14,652 nt of DNA from NCBI GenBank assembly GCA_964344035.1, contig CAYFLK010000080.1:1-14652 (forward strand), given 5' to 3'. The position numbers and the translations under genes are program-made. This document shows, piece after piece, positions 7,463 through 14,652 of the stretch (its first letter is position 1; every line of letters begins with the position of its first letter). Under the pieces are notes generated by a model. The model did no database searches. It was not told the origin of the DNA and was given only the letters and a program-made list of their open reading frames with translations. The DNA is from UBA1014 sp964344035 (lineage in GTDB: Bacteria > SAR324 > NAC60-12).

Positions 7463-8464
7463 ATGATTCGATTTGGACTTTTCGGCGCCGGCAGGATTGG
7501 CAAACTCCACGGCGCAAATGTGGCGGCGCATCAAAACGCGGAGTTGTGCTGGGTTTTTGACATCAACCCCGAAGCTTCAAAGGAACTGGCTGTTCAGACC
7601 GGGGCAAAACAGGCGGAGGACGTAGAAACAATCCTGGGGGACAAGGAGGTGGACGCAGTTTTGATTGCCAGTTCCACTGACACCCATGCCTACCTCATCG
7701 TGCAATCCGCCCGCGCGGGAAAGGCGGTGCTGTGCGAAAAACCGATCGATCTCAGCATCGACCGGGTCGACTGGTGTCGCGAACAGATCAAAGATCTTGG
7801 CATTCCCGTCCAGATCGGTTTCAACCGGCGCTTCGATCCCAGTCACCGCAAAGTTGCCGAAGCGGCGCGCAACGGGGAAATCGGCACGCTGGAACAGGTG
7901 ATCATCTGCAGCCGCGACCCCGGACCGTCGCCCAAGGAATACCTGCTTGTTTCCGGGGGTTTGTTCCGCGACATGACGATTCACGATTTCGACATGGCGC
8001 GTTACATTCTCAATGAGGAAATAACCCGGGTGACGGCAATTGCTGCGGCGCTGTTCGATCCGTCCGCGCAGGAGATCGATGACGTCGATTCGGCAATGAT
8101 CCTGCTCCAGACCGCGAGCGGGAAAATGTGTCACATCAACAACTCCCGCCGCGCGGTTTACGGATACGATCAGCGGGTGGAAGCACACGGCAGCATCGGC
8201 ATGATCCGTTCGGAAAACATGGAACAGACCACCGTCGAACGCTTCCACTCGCAAGGGTCCGGAGGTCGTGACCCCCTGCTGTTTTTCTTCATCGAGCGAT
8301 ACCGCCAGGCTTATCGCGACCAGCTTGATGCATTCATCAACGCGGTGGGAAACGGGAGGACTCCCCAAGTGACCTATGAAGACGGTCGGAACGCGCTGAT
8401 TCTGGCCAATGCCGCCTATGATTCAATGCGGTCGGGAAAAACCGTCGAAGTGAATTACGATTGA
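7463..8464 (+). CDS. iolG: Inositol 2-dehydrogenase-like Gfo/Idh/MocA oxidoreductase
   Basis: The 333-residue protein has the two-domain Gfo/Idh/MocA architecture. The Rossmann GAGRIG is at 8-13, and an acidic residue in VFDINP (Asp33) suits NAD. CEKPID (91-96) carries the catalytic Lys93. GGLFRDMTIHDFDMARY (165-181) supplies Asp170 and His174, matching the Lys-Asp-His set of Bacillus subtilis inositol dehydrogenase. Family members oxidise the axial hydroxyl of myo-inositol or related polyols and sugars with NAD+. No other inositol catabolic gene (iolB, C, D, E) is present, so the substrate could be another inositol stereoisomer or a sugar, and the gene symbol is tentative. The ATG at 7463 follows an AAGGA site and is the natural start. 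Next downstream is a VUT-family membrane protein 110 bases away. Confidence 0.82.
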   Translation: MIRFGLFGAGRIGKLHGANVAAHQNAELCWVFDINPEASKELAVQTGAKQAEDVETILGDKEVDAVLIASSTDTHAYLIVQSARAGKAVLCEKPIDLSIDRVDWCREQIKDLGIPVQIGFNRRFDPSHRKVAEAARNGEIGTLEQVIICSRDPGPSPKEYLLVSGGLFRDMTIHDFDMARYILNEEITRVTAIAAALFDPSAQEIDDVDSAMILLQTASGKMCHINNSRRAVYGYDQRVEAHGSIGMIRSENMEQTTVERFHSQGSGGRDPLLFFFIERYRQAYRDQLDAFINAVGNGRTPQVTYEDGRNALILANAAYDSMRSGKTVEVNYD

Positions 8465-8574
8465 CCGCTTTACTTCGGAATGGGATTTTACTTGTTTTCC
8501 CTTACATTTCAGTCATCATGTCCGTCAATCTCTTGTTTTGAACCCCGATAATAATTTTTAGTGGAACCGTTGAC

Positions 8575-9087
8575 GTGACGGCAGTTGTAATTTATTTGCT
8601 TGCGGTGGTGGCCGCCAACCTGTTCATCCTCTGGTTTGGTCCGGGAGCGGCCATCGTCACCGCGTTCCTGCTGATTGGGCTGGACCTGACTCTGCGCGAC
8701 GCGTTGCACGATTTGTGGGAAGGGCGGCTGCTGTGGGTGAAAATGCTGGCATTGATCCTCAGCGGTTCCGCGATCACCATCGTGCTGAATTACGAGGCCA
8801 TGCGGATCGCCATCGCCAGCACGGCGGCGTTTTTGACGGCGGGAATTGGGGACGCCCTGGTCTACACGGTATTACGCAAAAAACGCTTTCTCATCCGCGC
8901 CAATGGATCAAATGTCGCGGGCAGCGCGCTCGATTCACTCGTTTTCCCGACCCTGGCATTTGGGACTCTGATGCCGGGAATAATCGCAGGACAGTTCCTG
9001 GCGAAGCTTGCCGGCGGGTTCCTCTGGTCGCTGGTGCTGCAGCGTTTTTTCACTCCTCGCGAATCTCCTGAAACCCTGACGGCCTGA
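8575..9087 (+). CDS. VUT-family (YhhQ/DUF165-like) membrane protein
   Basis: This 170-residue, very hydrophobic protein has about five or six membrane segments and the VUT-type motifs: TAFLLIGLDLTLRDALHDLW (29-48), a central helix with GDALVY (92-97), and GSNVAGSALDSLVFPTLAFG (111-130), followed by PGIIAGQFLAKLAGG. Related YhhQ proteins import queuosine precursors (preQ0/preQ1). The shorter VUT branch, often seen in phages and accessory regions, is less well characterised, so the cargo is not certain. The reading frame begins with GTG at 8575 and there is no in-frame ATG earlier, nor a strong ribosome-binding site. It starts a same-strand series with bolA and two unknown genes. Confidence 0.8.
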   Translation: MTAVVIYLLAVVAANLFILWFGPGAAIVTAFLLIGLDLTLRDALHDLWEGRLLWVKMLALILSGSAITIVLNYEAMRIAIASTAAFLTAGIGDALVYTVLRKKRFLIRANGSNVAGSALDSLVFPTLAFGTLMPGIIAGQFLAKLAGGFLWSLVLQRFFTPRESPETLTA

Positions 9088-9173
9088 TCCGGATTTATCC
9101 GGGAGGATTTACCGTCACGTTTCAATAACCGGCCGGACTTGTTTCCCTTTCACCTTACAACACGGAATTTGCC

Positions 9174-9488
9174 ATGGGCATCATACAGCAGACGATTGAA
9201 TCAAAATTGCGGGACGCGCTCACGCCTTCATTCCTCGAGGTGGAAAACGAAAGCCACAAGCACAATGTCCCCCCAGGCTCGGAATCCCATTTCAAGGTGA
9301 CGGTGGTTTCCGGGCATTTCGACGGACAGTCCCTGGTGAAACGTCATCAACTGATCAACAAAGTCCTCTCAGTGGAATTGTCGGGCCCGGTTCACGCGCT
9401 TTCAATCCGTGCCAAAACTCCCGCGCAATGGGAGGAATCTCCCCAATTGGTCCACCAGTCCCCTCCCTGCCGGGGTGGTGGAAAATGA
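9174..9488 (+). CDS. bolA: BolA family protein
   Basis: The 104-residue product matches BolA throughout: ESHKHNVPPGSESHFKV (26-42), the RHQLIN segment (56-61), and the VHALSIRAKTPAQW stretch (73-86). It ends with SPPCRGGGK, which is like the C-terminal SPPCRG tail of E. coli BolA, so this is the BolA branch rather than IbaG/YrbA. The invariant histidine in RHQLIN and the SHKH histidines are the usual Fe-S ligands shared with a monothiol glutaredoxin partner; no glutaredoxin gene is in the window. BolA proteins act in Fe-S trafficking and, in E. coli, as stress-related transcription regulators affecting morphology and biofilm. The ATG at 9174 is the family's start; the Shine-Dalgarno sequence is poor. 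Confidence 0.9.
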   Translation: MGIIQQTIESKLRDALTPSFLEVENESHKHNVPPGSESHFKVTVVSGHFDGQSLVKRHQLINKVLSVELSGPVHALSIRAKTPAQWEESPQLVHQSPPCRGGGK

Positions 9489-9524
9489 TACAACAATGAG
9501 GGAAAAACCTTTTGGAAAAACTGA

Positions 9525-9881
9525 GTGCTGCAGGCTGATAAGCGGAGGGCGTCAACCAGGAGTTTTTTTCCGCAAGGCCTCAAGCAGCACTGGGGCGTGC
9601 TCCTGGAACAGGACACCCTGAACGGAATGATGCATTTAGGCCTTGCTTCCAATGCAGGTTTGGAAAAGGCTATGAAGATATGGGCCTTCCTCAGCCAGCG
9701 GAAGCATCCGGAATTGGTCGAACCCGTTAAGGTCCGGATATATCAATGGAACCGGCAGCTTCAACGGAAATCCCGAAGCAAACCGGACTTTCCCAACACC
9801 ACTCTCGAAATGCACTTCAAGCTCGAAGGCGGGCAGATTAAATTCATGGACGCAGACATCAACACCAAGCTGGAGTGGTAG
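9525..9881 (+). CDS. Small protein of unknown function
   Basis: I do not recognise this product of up to 118 residues. It is soluble-looking and basic in the middle (a QWNRQLQRKSRSKPDFPN stretch) and ends with alternating hydrophobic residues (LEMHFKLEGGQIKFMDADI) that suggest a beta-hairpin. The nominal GTG start directly follows an in-frame stop and has no good ribosome-binding site. Other options are an internal start (GTG at about 9597, or the ATG pair at 9627/9630) or a lost T in the seven-T run near 9566. Restoring that T would join the frame to the ATG at 9496 (MREKPFGKTECC...). It lies between bolA and the membrane protein gene (23 bases before the latter) and is probably co-transcribed with it. 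Confidence 0.5.
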   Translation: MLQADKRRASTRSFFPQGLKQHWGVLLEQDTLNGMMHLGLASNAGLEKAMKIWAFLSQRKHPELVEPVKVRIYQWNRQLQRKSRSKPDFPNTTLEMHFKLEGGQIKFMDADINTKLEW

Positions 9882-9892
9882 CTGCTTTGAAA

Positions 9893-9898
9893 AAGGAG
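9893..9898 (+). promoter_or_regulatory. Strong ribosome-binding site of the Gly-rich-tail membrane protein
   Basis: AAGGAG lies five bases before the ATG at 9904. It fixes this start and suggests efficient translation independent of the preceding small gene. Confidence 0.75.
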
Positions 9899-9903
9899 AT
9901 CAA

Positions 9904-10821
9904 ATGGTTTTTCATTTTAACAAGGTAGAACGGCCCGGCACGGGGCTGTTGGTGATCCGCCAGACCTGGCTGGAACCGGTTCTGAAAACCTTGAGCGGTG
10001 CGGCAATTATGGGAATTGGAGTTTTTTTCATGGTCAAAACCACTTCCGGAATTAGCAGTCAAATTCCATTTCAGCAGAAACTGATGCAGGCTTTGAGCAT
10101 CCGCTACGAGGATTTACTGCTGATGTTTGATGATGGCATAACTTCGAACATGGATACTGCCAACATAGTGACATTCGTGTTTCCGTTTCTTTTCGTGCTC
10201 TTCGGAATGTTTTTAATGGGTTCAGGCATCAGACGCCTGGTCCAACCTGTGGAGCACCAGTTTGACCGGCGCAAAAAAACTTATCTTCGTAACGGGGATA
10301 TCGTTGCCCGTTTCGGCGAAATCGCAACCTTCGACACGCAGCGTAAAACTTCCAGTTCCGGTGAAGGGGGAACCAGCACCTGGTACCAGCTTTCACTCAA
10401 ACTGAAATCGGGCAAATCGGTCAAGCTGATGAAGACCGGTTCCGAGGAACGGGCGCGAGAACTGGTGCGGGAGATGAGAGGCTGGATCGGGGACGAACCT
10501 GAATCAGACGCTGAAGAAACCGGTTCCGAATTTCCCGCGAAAAAAAGTCGTCCTCAGTGGTTCAAGTGGCTGACGTGGTCCTTTATCGGTTTGTTTATTG
10601 TTTTCTGGATCGAAGGGTTTTTCAATTTCGGTCTGATTCCGGAGGACTGGAAGGGCTGGCTTTTCGGCGTCATATTCGCGGGATTCGTCTTCATCATTGT
10701 TGGTGGCGCCGTGCTTGGCGGTTTCGGAAGGGGCGGTTCAGGTGGAATGCCAGCGGACGGCGGGGGTGATTTCGGAGGAGCAGATTCCGGAGGAGGAGAC
10801 GGTGGAGGAGGGGGCGACTAG
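9904..10821 (+). CDS. Four-helix membrane protein with Gly/Asp tail, unknown function
   Basis: The 305-residue protein has two N-terminal membrane helices (about 28-45 and 87-107) and a soluble domain (about 115-196). That domain is rich in beta strands, of the kind NGDIVARFGEIATFD and WYQLSLKLKSGKSVKLM, and closes with a helix, much like small bacterial PH-type or DUF304-like domains. An acidic linker, two more helices (about 222-243 and 250-272) and a low-complexity tail of Gly and Asp (GGGDFGGADSGGGDGGGGGD) follow. Similar Gly-rich acidic tails end some other bacterial membrane proteins, such as TPM-domain proteins, but no TPM domain is seen here. The family is not recognised, so no role is assigned. 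It starts 23 bases after the small unknown gene and ends 37 bases before the convergent secA. Confidence 0.75.
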   Translation: MVFHFNKVERPGTGLLVIRQTWLEPVLKTLSGAAIMGIGVFFMVKTTSGISSQIPFQQKLMQALSIRYEDLLLMFDDGITSNMDTANIVTFVFPFLFVLFGMFLMGSGIRRLVQPVEHQFDRRKKTYLRNGDIVARFGEIATFDTQRKTSSSGEGGTSTWYQLSLKLKSGKSVKLMKTGSEERARELVREMRGWIGDEPESDAEETGSEFPAKKSRPQWFKWLTWSFIGLFIVFWIEGFFNFGLIPEDWKGWLFGVIFAGFVFIIVGGAVLGGFGRGGSGGMPADGGGDFGGADSGGGDGGGGGD

Positions 10822-10838
10822 CAGAATATTCCGGACAC

Positions 10839-10849
10839 GCCGTTTCGGC
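10839..10849. terminator. Small GCCG-TTT-CGGC hairpin between convergent genes
   Basis: Four G-C pairs around a TTT loop sit in the 37-base gap between the convergent membrane-protein and secA genes, flanked by GACAC and GTGTC that could lengthen the stem with an asymmetric bulge. No T tract follows on either strand, so intrinsic termination is doubtful. Confidence 0.25.
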
Positions 10850-10858
10850 GGATCGGTG

Positions 10859-13582
10859 TCAGGCGATCTGCTTCACCCGTCCGCAGCACTTTTTGTACTT
10901 CTTGCCGCTGCCACACGGGCAGGGTTCGTTGCGGCCGACCGTCGGGCGCGCGCGAACTGGTTGCTGCTTTTTCCTCTTTGGCCGTGATTCCGAGGCTTCC
11001 ACTTCCGCGCCATGAAGGAATTCCATCTCCTGTTCGGGCTGTGTGGGACGGACCGGTTCAGAGACCGGATGGGCGATGGTCAGTTTATAAAAGGTGCTCA
11101 CCGCTTCGTGGCTGATGCGGTCCATCAAGCTGGAGAAGAGATCGAACGCCTGCCGCCGGTATTCATCCAGTGGTTTCTTTTGCGCATAACCCACCAGGCC
11201 GATGCCTTCACGCAGGTGGTCCATTGACAGCAGGTGATCTTTCCAGAGCCCGTCGTTGACTTTCAACAGCACCTGGCGTTCCAGGTCCATCAGCATGCTT
11301 TCGAATACTGCATTCCGCTGCTCCTGCGTTTCTACCTCAGGGATGAAATTCAGGTCCGCGAGCTTGTGGAAGAAGTCGATTTTCTGCTGGTAGAGTGTCC
11401 GCACCCATTCATAGAAACGCTCTCCGTATTCCTCCGGTTTGACGCCTTCTTCCTTCCATTGTTCTTCGGGGAGGTGACTGAAGATCCCTTCAAAGGCGCG
11501 GTTGAACCCCTGGATGTCCCACTGGTCCACGTATTTTTCACTGCAGTACTGGTCCATCAGCTGATCGACGACGTCCTCGGACATCTCTAGGAGCAGATGT
11601 TTGACGTCATCGCCGAGGATTTCCCTCCGTCTGCCATAGATGATCGAACGCTGCTTTTCCATCACGTCGTCGTATTCGAGGACATGTTTGCGGATGTCGA
11701 AGTGATATCCTTCCACTTTCTTCTGCGCGTTGCTGATCGCCTTGGTAATGAAGACGTGTTCGATCGGTTCGTCTTCTTCAATGTTCAGCCGTTCCATCAA
11801 CCTGGAAATGCGTTCTCCGCCGAAAATCCGCAGCAGGTCGTCCTCAAGCGACAGGTAGAACTGGGACCCGCCTGAATCTCCCTGTCTCCCGGAACGTCCA
11901 CGCAGTTGGTTGTCGATACGGCGGCTGTCGTGACGCCCGGTGCCGATGACGAACAGCCCTCCGACTTCCAGGGACTCCGGGCTGGGCTTGATGTCGGTTC
12001 CGCGGCCGGCCATGTTGGTGGCGATGGTGACGGAACGGAATTCCCCCGCGTTGGCGATGATTTCCGCTTCGCGTTCATGGTGTTTCGCGTTCAGCACTTC
12101 ATGCGGGATTTTTTTCTGATTCAACCTTTTGCTGATGTCTTCTGACACCTCGATGGACACTGTACCCACCAGCACCGGCTGTCCGGACTCATGGAGGGAA
12201 TGAATGTGGTTGACCACCGCGCGGTATTTTGCGTCAACGGTTTTGTAGATCACGTCCGCCTGGTCGATGCGGATCAGCGGCCGGTTGGTGGGAATGACAA
12301 CCACCCCGAGATTGTAGATTTTCTTGAATTCCTCCTTCTCGGTTTCCGCGGTGCCGGTCATCCCGGAGAGTTTTTGGTACAACCGGAAGTAGTTCTGGAA
12401 GGTGATCGTCGCCAGTGTCTGGTTTTCCCGTTCAATGGTGACGTTTTCCTTTGCTTCCAGCGCCTGGTGCAGCCCGTCGCTGAAACGGCGTCCGGGCATC
12501 AGACGTCCGGTGAATTCGTCGACAATGATCACCTGGTTTTCCTGCACCACGTAGTCGACGTCGCGTTTAAACAGGTAATGCGCTTTCATTGCCTGGTTGA
12601 CATGGTGCAGGATTTCGATGTTTTCATAATCGAAAAGGCTGGTGTCCGGAGACAGCATGTCCTTCAGGCGCCCCTCCATTTTTTCTGAACCGCGTTCGGT
12701 GAGGTTGATGCTGCGCGCTTTTTCATCCAGCCCGTAGTCGCCGACACGGACCACGTCATGGTCCTCGAGTTCCTCCAGGTTTCCTGAAATGCCGTGCTGT
12801 TCCTCAGGCTGCAGCTTGCCGACTTCCTCCTTGCGGATTTCCCGTTTCAGGCCATAGAGCAGTTTATTGATTTCATAATACTTTTCGACATTGTCTTCGG
12901 TTGGGCCGCTGATTATCAGCGGAGTGCGTGCCTCGTCGATGAGGATGCTGTCCACTTCATCGACCACGGCGAAATTGAACTCACGCTGCACATAATCTTC
13001 CAGCGCGAATTTCATGTTGTCGCGGAGGTAATCGAAACCGAATTCGTTGTTTGTCCCGTAGGTAATGTCGCAAAGGTATGAGTCCCGTCGCTGACGGTCT
13101 TCAAATCCGTGCTGGATCAGGCCCACGGTCAGCCCGAGGAATTCGTAGATCTGCCCCATCCAGCGGCTGTCCCGTTTTGCCAGGTAGTCGTTCGGGGTGA
13201 CGATATGCACCCCCTTGCCCTCCAGCGCGTTGAGATATACCGGGCAGGTTGAGGAAAGGGTCTTTCCTTCACCGGTGGCCATTTCGGCGATGTTGCCTTC
13301 ATGCAGGGCGATGCCGCCCATCAGCTGCACGTCATAATGCCGCTCCCCGATGACTCTCCTGGCGGCTTCCCGAACCAGCGCGAATGCCTCCGGGATCAGA
13401 TCGTCCAGCGCTTCCCCCTGCTTTAGACGCTCCCGGAACTGGTCTGTGCGGCGCGGAAAATCCTCGTCTTTGAGGGGCGTCATTTCTTCTTCGTGCGCGT
13501 TGATTTCAACAACCAGTTTGCGGTAGCGCTTCAGCGTCCGTTCGTTTTCATTGCCGAAAATTTTCTTAACCGCCTGCAACAT
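10859..13582 (-). CDS. secA: Preprotein translocase ATPase SecA
   Basis: The 907-residue protein is a full-length SecA, the motor that drives unfolded precursors through SecYEG. Visible are Walker A ATGEGKT (102-108), the helicase-type DEVD (208-211), the TYGTNNEFGFDYLRDNM segment (174-190), the second-domain TNMAGRGTDI, the QLRGRSGRQGD arginine-finger motif, and the long helical scaffold with WKDHLLSMDHLREGI. At the C-terminus a linker of Lys/Arg and Gln leads to CPCGSGKKYKKCC (888-900), a complete CxCx8CC zinc motif for SecB or phospholipid contact. Length is typical (E. coli 901). The ATG at 13582 gives the standard MLxxxxKIFGxxNER start; its ribosome-binding site is weak. It is transcribed alone and convergent with the preceding genes. 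Confidence 0.97.
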   Translation of the reverse strand: MLQAVKKIFGNENERTLKRYRKLVVEINAHEEEMTPLKDEDFPRRTDQFRERLKQGEALDDLIPEAFALVREAARRVIGERHYDVQLMGGIALHEGNIAEMATGEGKTLSSTCPVYLNALEGKGVHIVTPNDYLAKRDSRWMGQIYEFLGLTVGLIQHGFEDRQRRDSYLCDITYGTNNEFGFDYLRDNMKFALEDYVQREFNFAVVDEVDSILIDEARTPLIISGPTEDNVEKYYEINKLLYGLKREIRKEEVGKLQPEEQHGISGNLEELEDHDVVRVGDYGLDEKARSINLTERGSEKMEGRLKDMLSPDTSLFDYENIEILHHVNQAMKAHYLFKRDVDYVVQENQVIIVDEFTGRLMPGRRFSDGLHQALEAKENVTIERENQTLATITFQNYFRLYQKLSGMTGTAETEKEEFKKIYNLGVVVIPTNRPLIRIDQADVIYKTVDAKYRAVVNHIHSLHESGQPVLVGTVSIEVSEDISKRLNQKKIPHEVLNAKHHEREAEIIANAGEFRSVTIATNMAGRGTDIKPSPESLEVGGLFVIGTGRHDSRRIDNQLRGRSGRQGDSGGSQFYLSLEDDLLRIFGGERISRLMERLNIEEDEPIEHVFITKAISNAQKKVEGYHFDIRKHVLEYDDVMEKQRSIIYGRRREILGDDVKHLLLEMSEDVVDQLMDQYCSEKYVDQWDIQGFNRAFEGIFSHLPEEQWKEEGVKPEEYGERFYEWVRTLYQQKIDFFHKLADLNFIPEVETQEQRNAVFESMLMDLERQVLLKVNDGLWKDHLLSMDHLREGIGLVGYAQKKPLDEYRRQAFDLFSSLMDRISHEAVSTFYKLTIAHPVSEPVRPTQPEQEMEFLHGAEVEASESRPKRKKQQPVRARPTVGRNEPCPCGSGKKYKKCCGRVKQIA

Positions 13583-13933
13583 TGATGGCTCGTTTAATCT
13601 GAAATGTGTGTTTGCTGTCTGGGAGGATGGATGTAATCCGGGTTAGGATTTTAGACTGTCCGGTTTAGGCTTTGGTTTGGTTTTTTGCTGCACTCGGACC
13701 GCGGATTAAAGGTCTTCGGACGCTGAAAGTCTTCAGTCTAAAAAGCTAAATGCCTCTCAAAAGTCTGTCAATGAGACTCCACAAAGTTTAGCAAATCGAT
13801 CGTGGGAGTCAAGGTACCCCTTACCATATCTGAGCTTTCACTGCTACTTTGGGTGGAGAATGGCTTGCTAATAAAACATGCGCGCATATGCTTCTGATCG
13901 GAGAACACGAAAAATTCAGACTGCTTGCATAAC
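13583..13933. other. Divergent intergenic region upstream of secA
   Basis: About 350 bases lie between secA (minus) and the lipoprotein gene (plus). It holds a long-range inverted repeat (listed separately) and T-rich stretches, but no gene, tRNA or clear promoter pair. The minus-strand leader of secA would span much of it; no SecM-like arrest peptide ORF was recognised. Confidence 0.45.
13649..13743. repeat. Inverted repeat upstream of secA
   Basis: TTTTAGACTG (13649-13658) and its perfect reverse complement CAGTCTAAAA (13734-13743) are separated by 75 bases. In RNA the arms could close a large structured loop in the secA leader. The arms are AT-rich, so chance is possible. Confidence 0.5.
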
Positions 13934-14506
13934 ATGTGCTTTAGATTTCCAGCAAGGCTTCTCAAAGGATTATTGGGGTTGAACTCGTTTTTCCTTTTCG
14001 GGTGTTTCCCGGGTGGCGTTGATTTCGAAACCGGCTGGGCTACACGCACGATCAGTGGGACGATGCTTGAGGAAAACGGCAAGGGCCTGCCGGAGCAGCC
14101 CTTCGTCATCGTGCTTGAATATTATTCCCGTTTTGTGCAGTTTGCTGACGAGAGCCCGCTGTATATCCCCCAGGCACGGATGCTGAAGCCCGGGGGAGAT
14201 GGACGCTTCAGCATTGATTTTGACCTGCGGGCCTCGGCTGTTGAGCTTGTTTTTGTGGCCTCCGGTTACCGCATGCAGCGTTTCCGGTTTCACCGGCAGA
14301 TGGGGGTGGGAACCCTTCGTTACCAGGCGCGCATGGTTAGGACCCCGAGGTGGGGGGAACATCTGCTGGTCGAAGTAGCGCCTTTCCTGGAAAATTTCAT
14401 CCTCGAACCTGGATACCGGATGGCGGAAATCCATCAGCAGTTTCTCGGCGACTGGCTAGCCCGGGAACGGGAAGCAATACGTGAAAAGTCCGGATCAGAA
14501 AATTGA
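13934..14506 (+). CDS. Predicted lipoprotein of unknown function
   Basis: From the ATG at 13934 the protein has 190 residues. A basic, hydrophobic N-terminus (MCFRFPARLLKGLLG...) ends in the lipobox LFGC with Cys24 as the modified residue, so export and lipid anchoring are expected. The mature part opens with RTISGTMLEENGKGL, and later GGDGRFSIDFDL and LVFVASGYRMQRFRF. This spacing resembles a transthyretin-like or carboxypeptidase-regulatory beta-sandwich (ISG.V.D.NGKPL ... DGxF), here as inference only. The C-terminus is helical and charged. A TTG three codons upstream (13925) is an alternative start; neither has a good Shine-Dalgarno sequence. I do not recognise a family with known function. 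It is divergent from secA and has no partner on its strand within the window. Confidence 0.65.
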   Translation: MCFRFPARLLKGLLGLNSFFLFGCFPGGVDFETGWATRTISGTMLEENGKGLPEQPFVIVLEYYSRFVQFADESPLYIPQARMLKPGGDGRFSIDFDLRASAVELVFVASGYRMQRFRFHRQMGVGTLRYQARMVRTPRWGEHLLVEVAPFLENFILEPGYRMAEIHQQFLGDWLAREREAIREKSGSEN

Positions 14507-14513
14507 AATCCCG

Positions 14514-14523
14514 ATATCGGCTT
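14514..14523. repeat. Short perfect palindrome after the lipoprotein gene
   Basis: CCGATATCGG is a ten-base perfect palindrome starting eight bases after the stop codon. It may be chance or a protein-binding site; it is too short and too close-paired to act as a terminator hairpin. The remaining bases to 14652 show no gene. Confidence 0.35.
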
Positions 14524-14652
14524 CGCCATCCTGGTCATGACCCTCCAGTCTTCAGAAACAGGCTTGATTTCGTTTCAGATTCAGTTCATTTTAGTTACAC
14601 CTAACTTGAGCGATTCATAACAAAAAAAGCTCCCAACCTTTGGATTAAAGTG

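Noticed and set aside
7577..8368. Long minus-strand ORF (263 codons) inside the dehydrogenase gene
   Set aside because: It lies fully antisense to a gene with clear catalytic motifs, has no recognisable domain and is rich in His/Arg/Val as expected from codon bias of the opposite strand.
12191..12688. Plus-strand ORFs within secA, the longest about 165 codons
   Set aside because: They are shadows of secA on the opposite strand, with Val/Phe/Asp-rich sequence and no family match.
14600..14652. A7 run followed by CCAACCTTTGG at the right edge, as a possible minus-strand terminator
   Set aside because: The stem has only four pairs with a three-base loop, and the gene it would terminate lies outside the window.
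1..14652. CRISPR array, tRNA/rRNA genes, insertion sequences, toxin-antitoxin or defence genes
   Set aside because: I looked on both strands and saw no regularly spaced repeats, no tRNA T-loop signatures in the gene-free stretches, no transposase or integrase motifs and no defence-family domains.

Overview
The window looks like a chromosomal draft scaffold from a Gram-negative bacterium. The evidence is a full SecA with a C-terminal zinc motif, a BolA of the Escherichia coli type, a FolM/FolX pterin pair, a membrane-anchored PilZ (cyclic-di-GMP) protein and a predicted lipoprotein. Coding DNA is moderately GC-rich and the intergenic DNA is visibly more AT-rich. The exact lineage cannot be fixed from this sequence: SecA does not read like a gammaproteobacterial copy, while BolA and FolX do, so a deltaproteobacterium-like or Nitrospinota-like organism is only a guess. 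There is no rRNA, tRNA, CRISPR array, transposase or phage structural gene that I can see. A 52-base run of N (5842-5893) marks an assembly gap.

Layout. 1-616 has no convincing gene, but holds a strong hairpin, three CCGCGGG heptamers and a 22-codon ORF. 617-2342 carries a TVP38/TMEM64-type membrane protein and a secreted DUF547 protein. 2815-3883 (minus) is an EamA/DMT-type transporter broken by one extra base in an A/T run. 4299-5826 is the clearest functional unit: a pteridine-reductase-like SDR (FolM), a FolX/FolB-family enzyme and a divergent HPPK (FolK-like), closely spaced and partly overlapping. 5894-7097 (minus) is a PilZ protein that runs into the gap. 7463-8464 is an inositol 2-dehydrogenase-like oxidoreductase. 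8575-10821 is a same-strand run of a VUT-family membrane protein, BolA, a short unknown protein and an unknown four-helix membrane protein with a Gly/Asp tail. 10859-13582 (minus) is secA. 13934-14506 is an unknown lipoprotein.

How they fit together. Only folM-folX-folK-like forms an obvious pathway cluster: reduced pterin synthesis, possibly tetrahydromonapterin rather than, or as well as, folate. The other genes are largely independent housekeeping or envelope functions: protein export, c-di-GMP response, Fe-S/BolA, transport.

No dramatic new system was found. The items most worth a second look are the pterin cluster with its odd third enzyme, the unknown gene pair after bolA, and the two probable homopolymer frameshifts, which should be resolved before any conclusion about gene loss.
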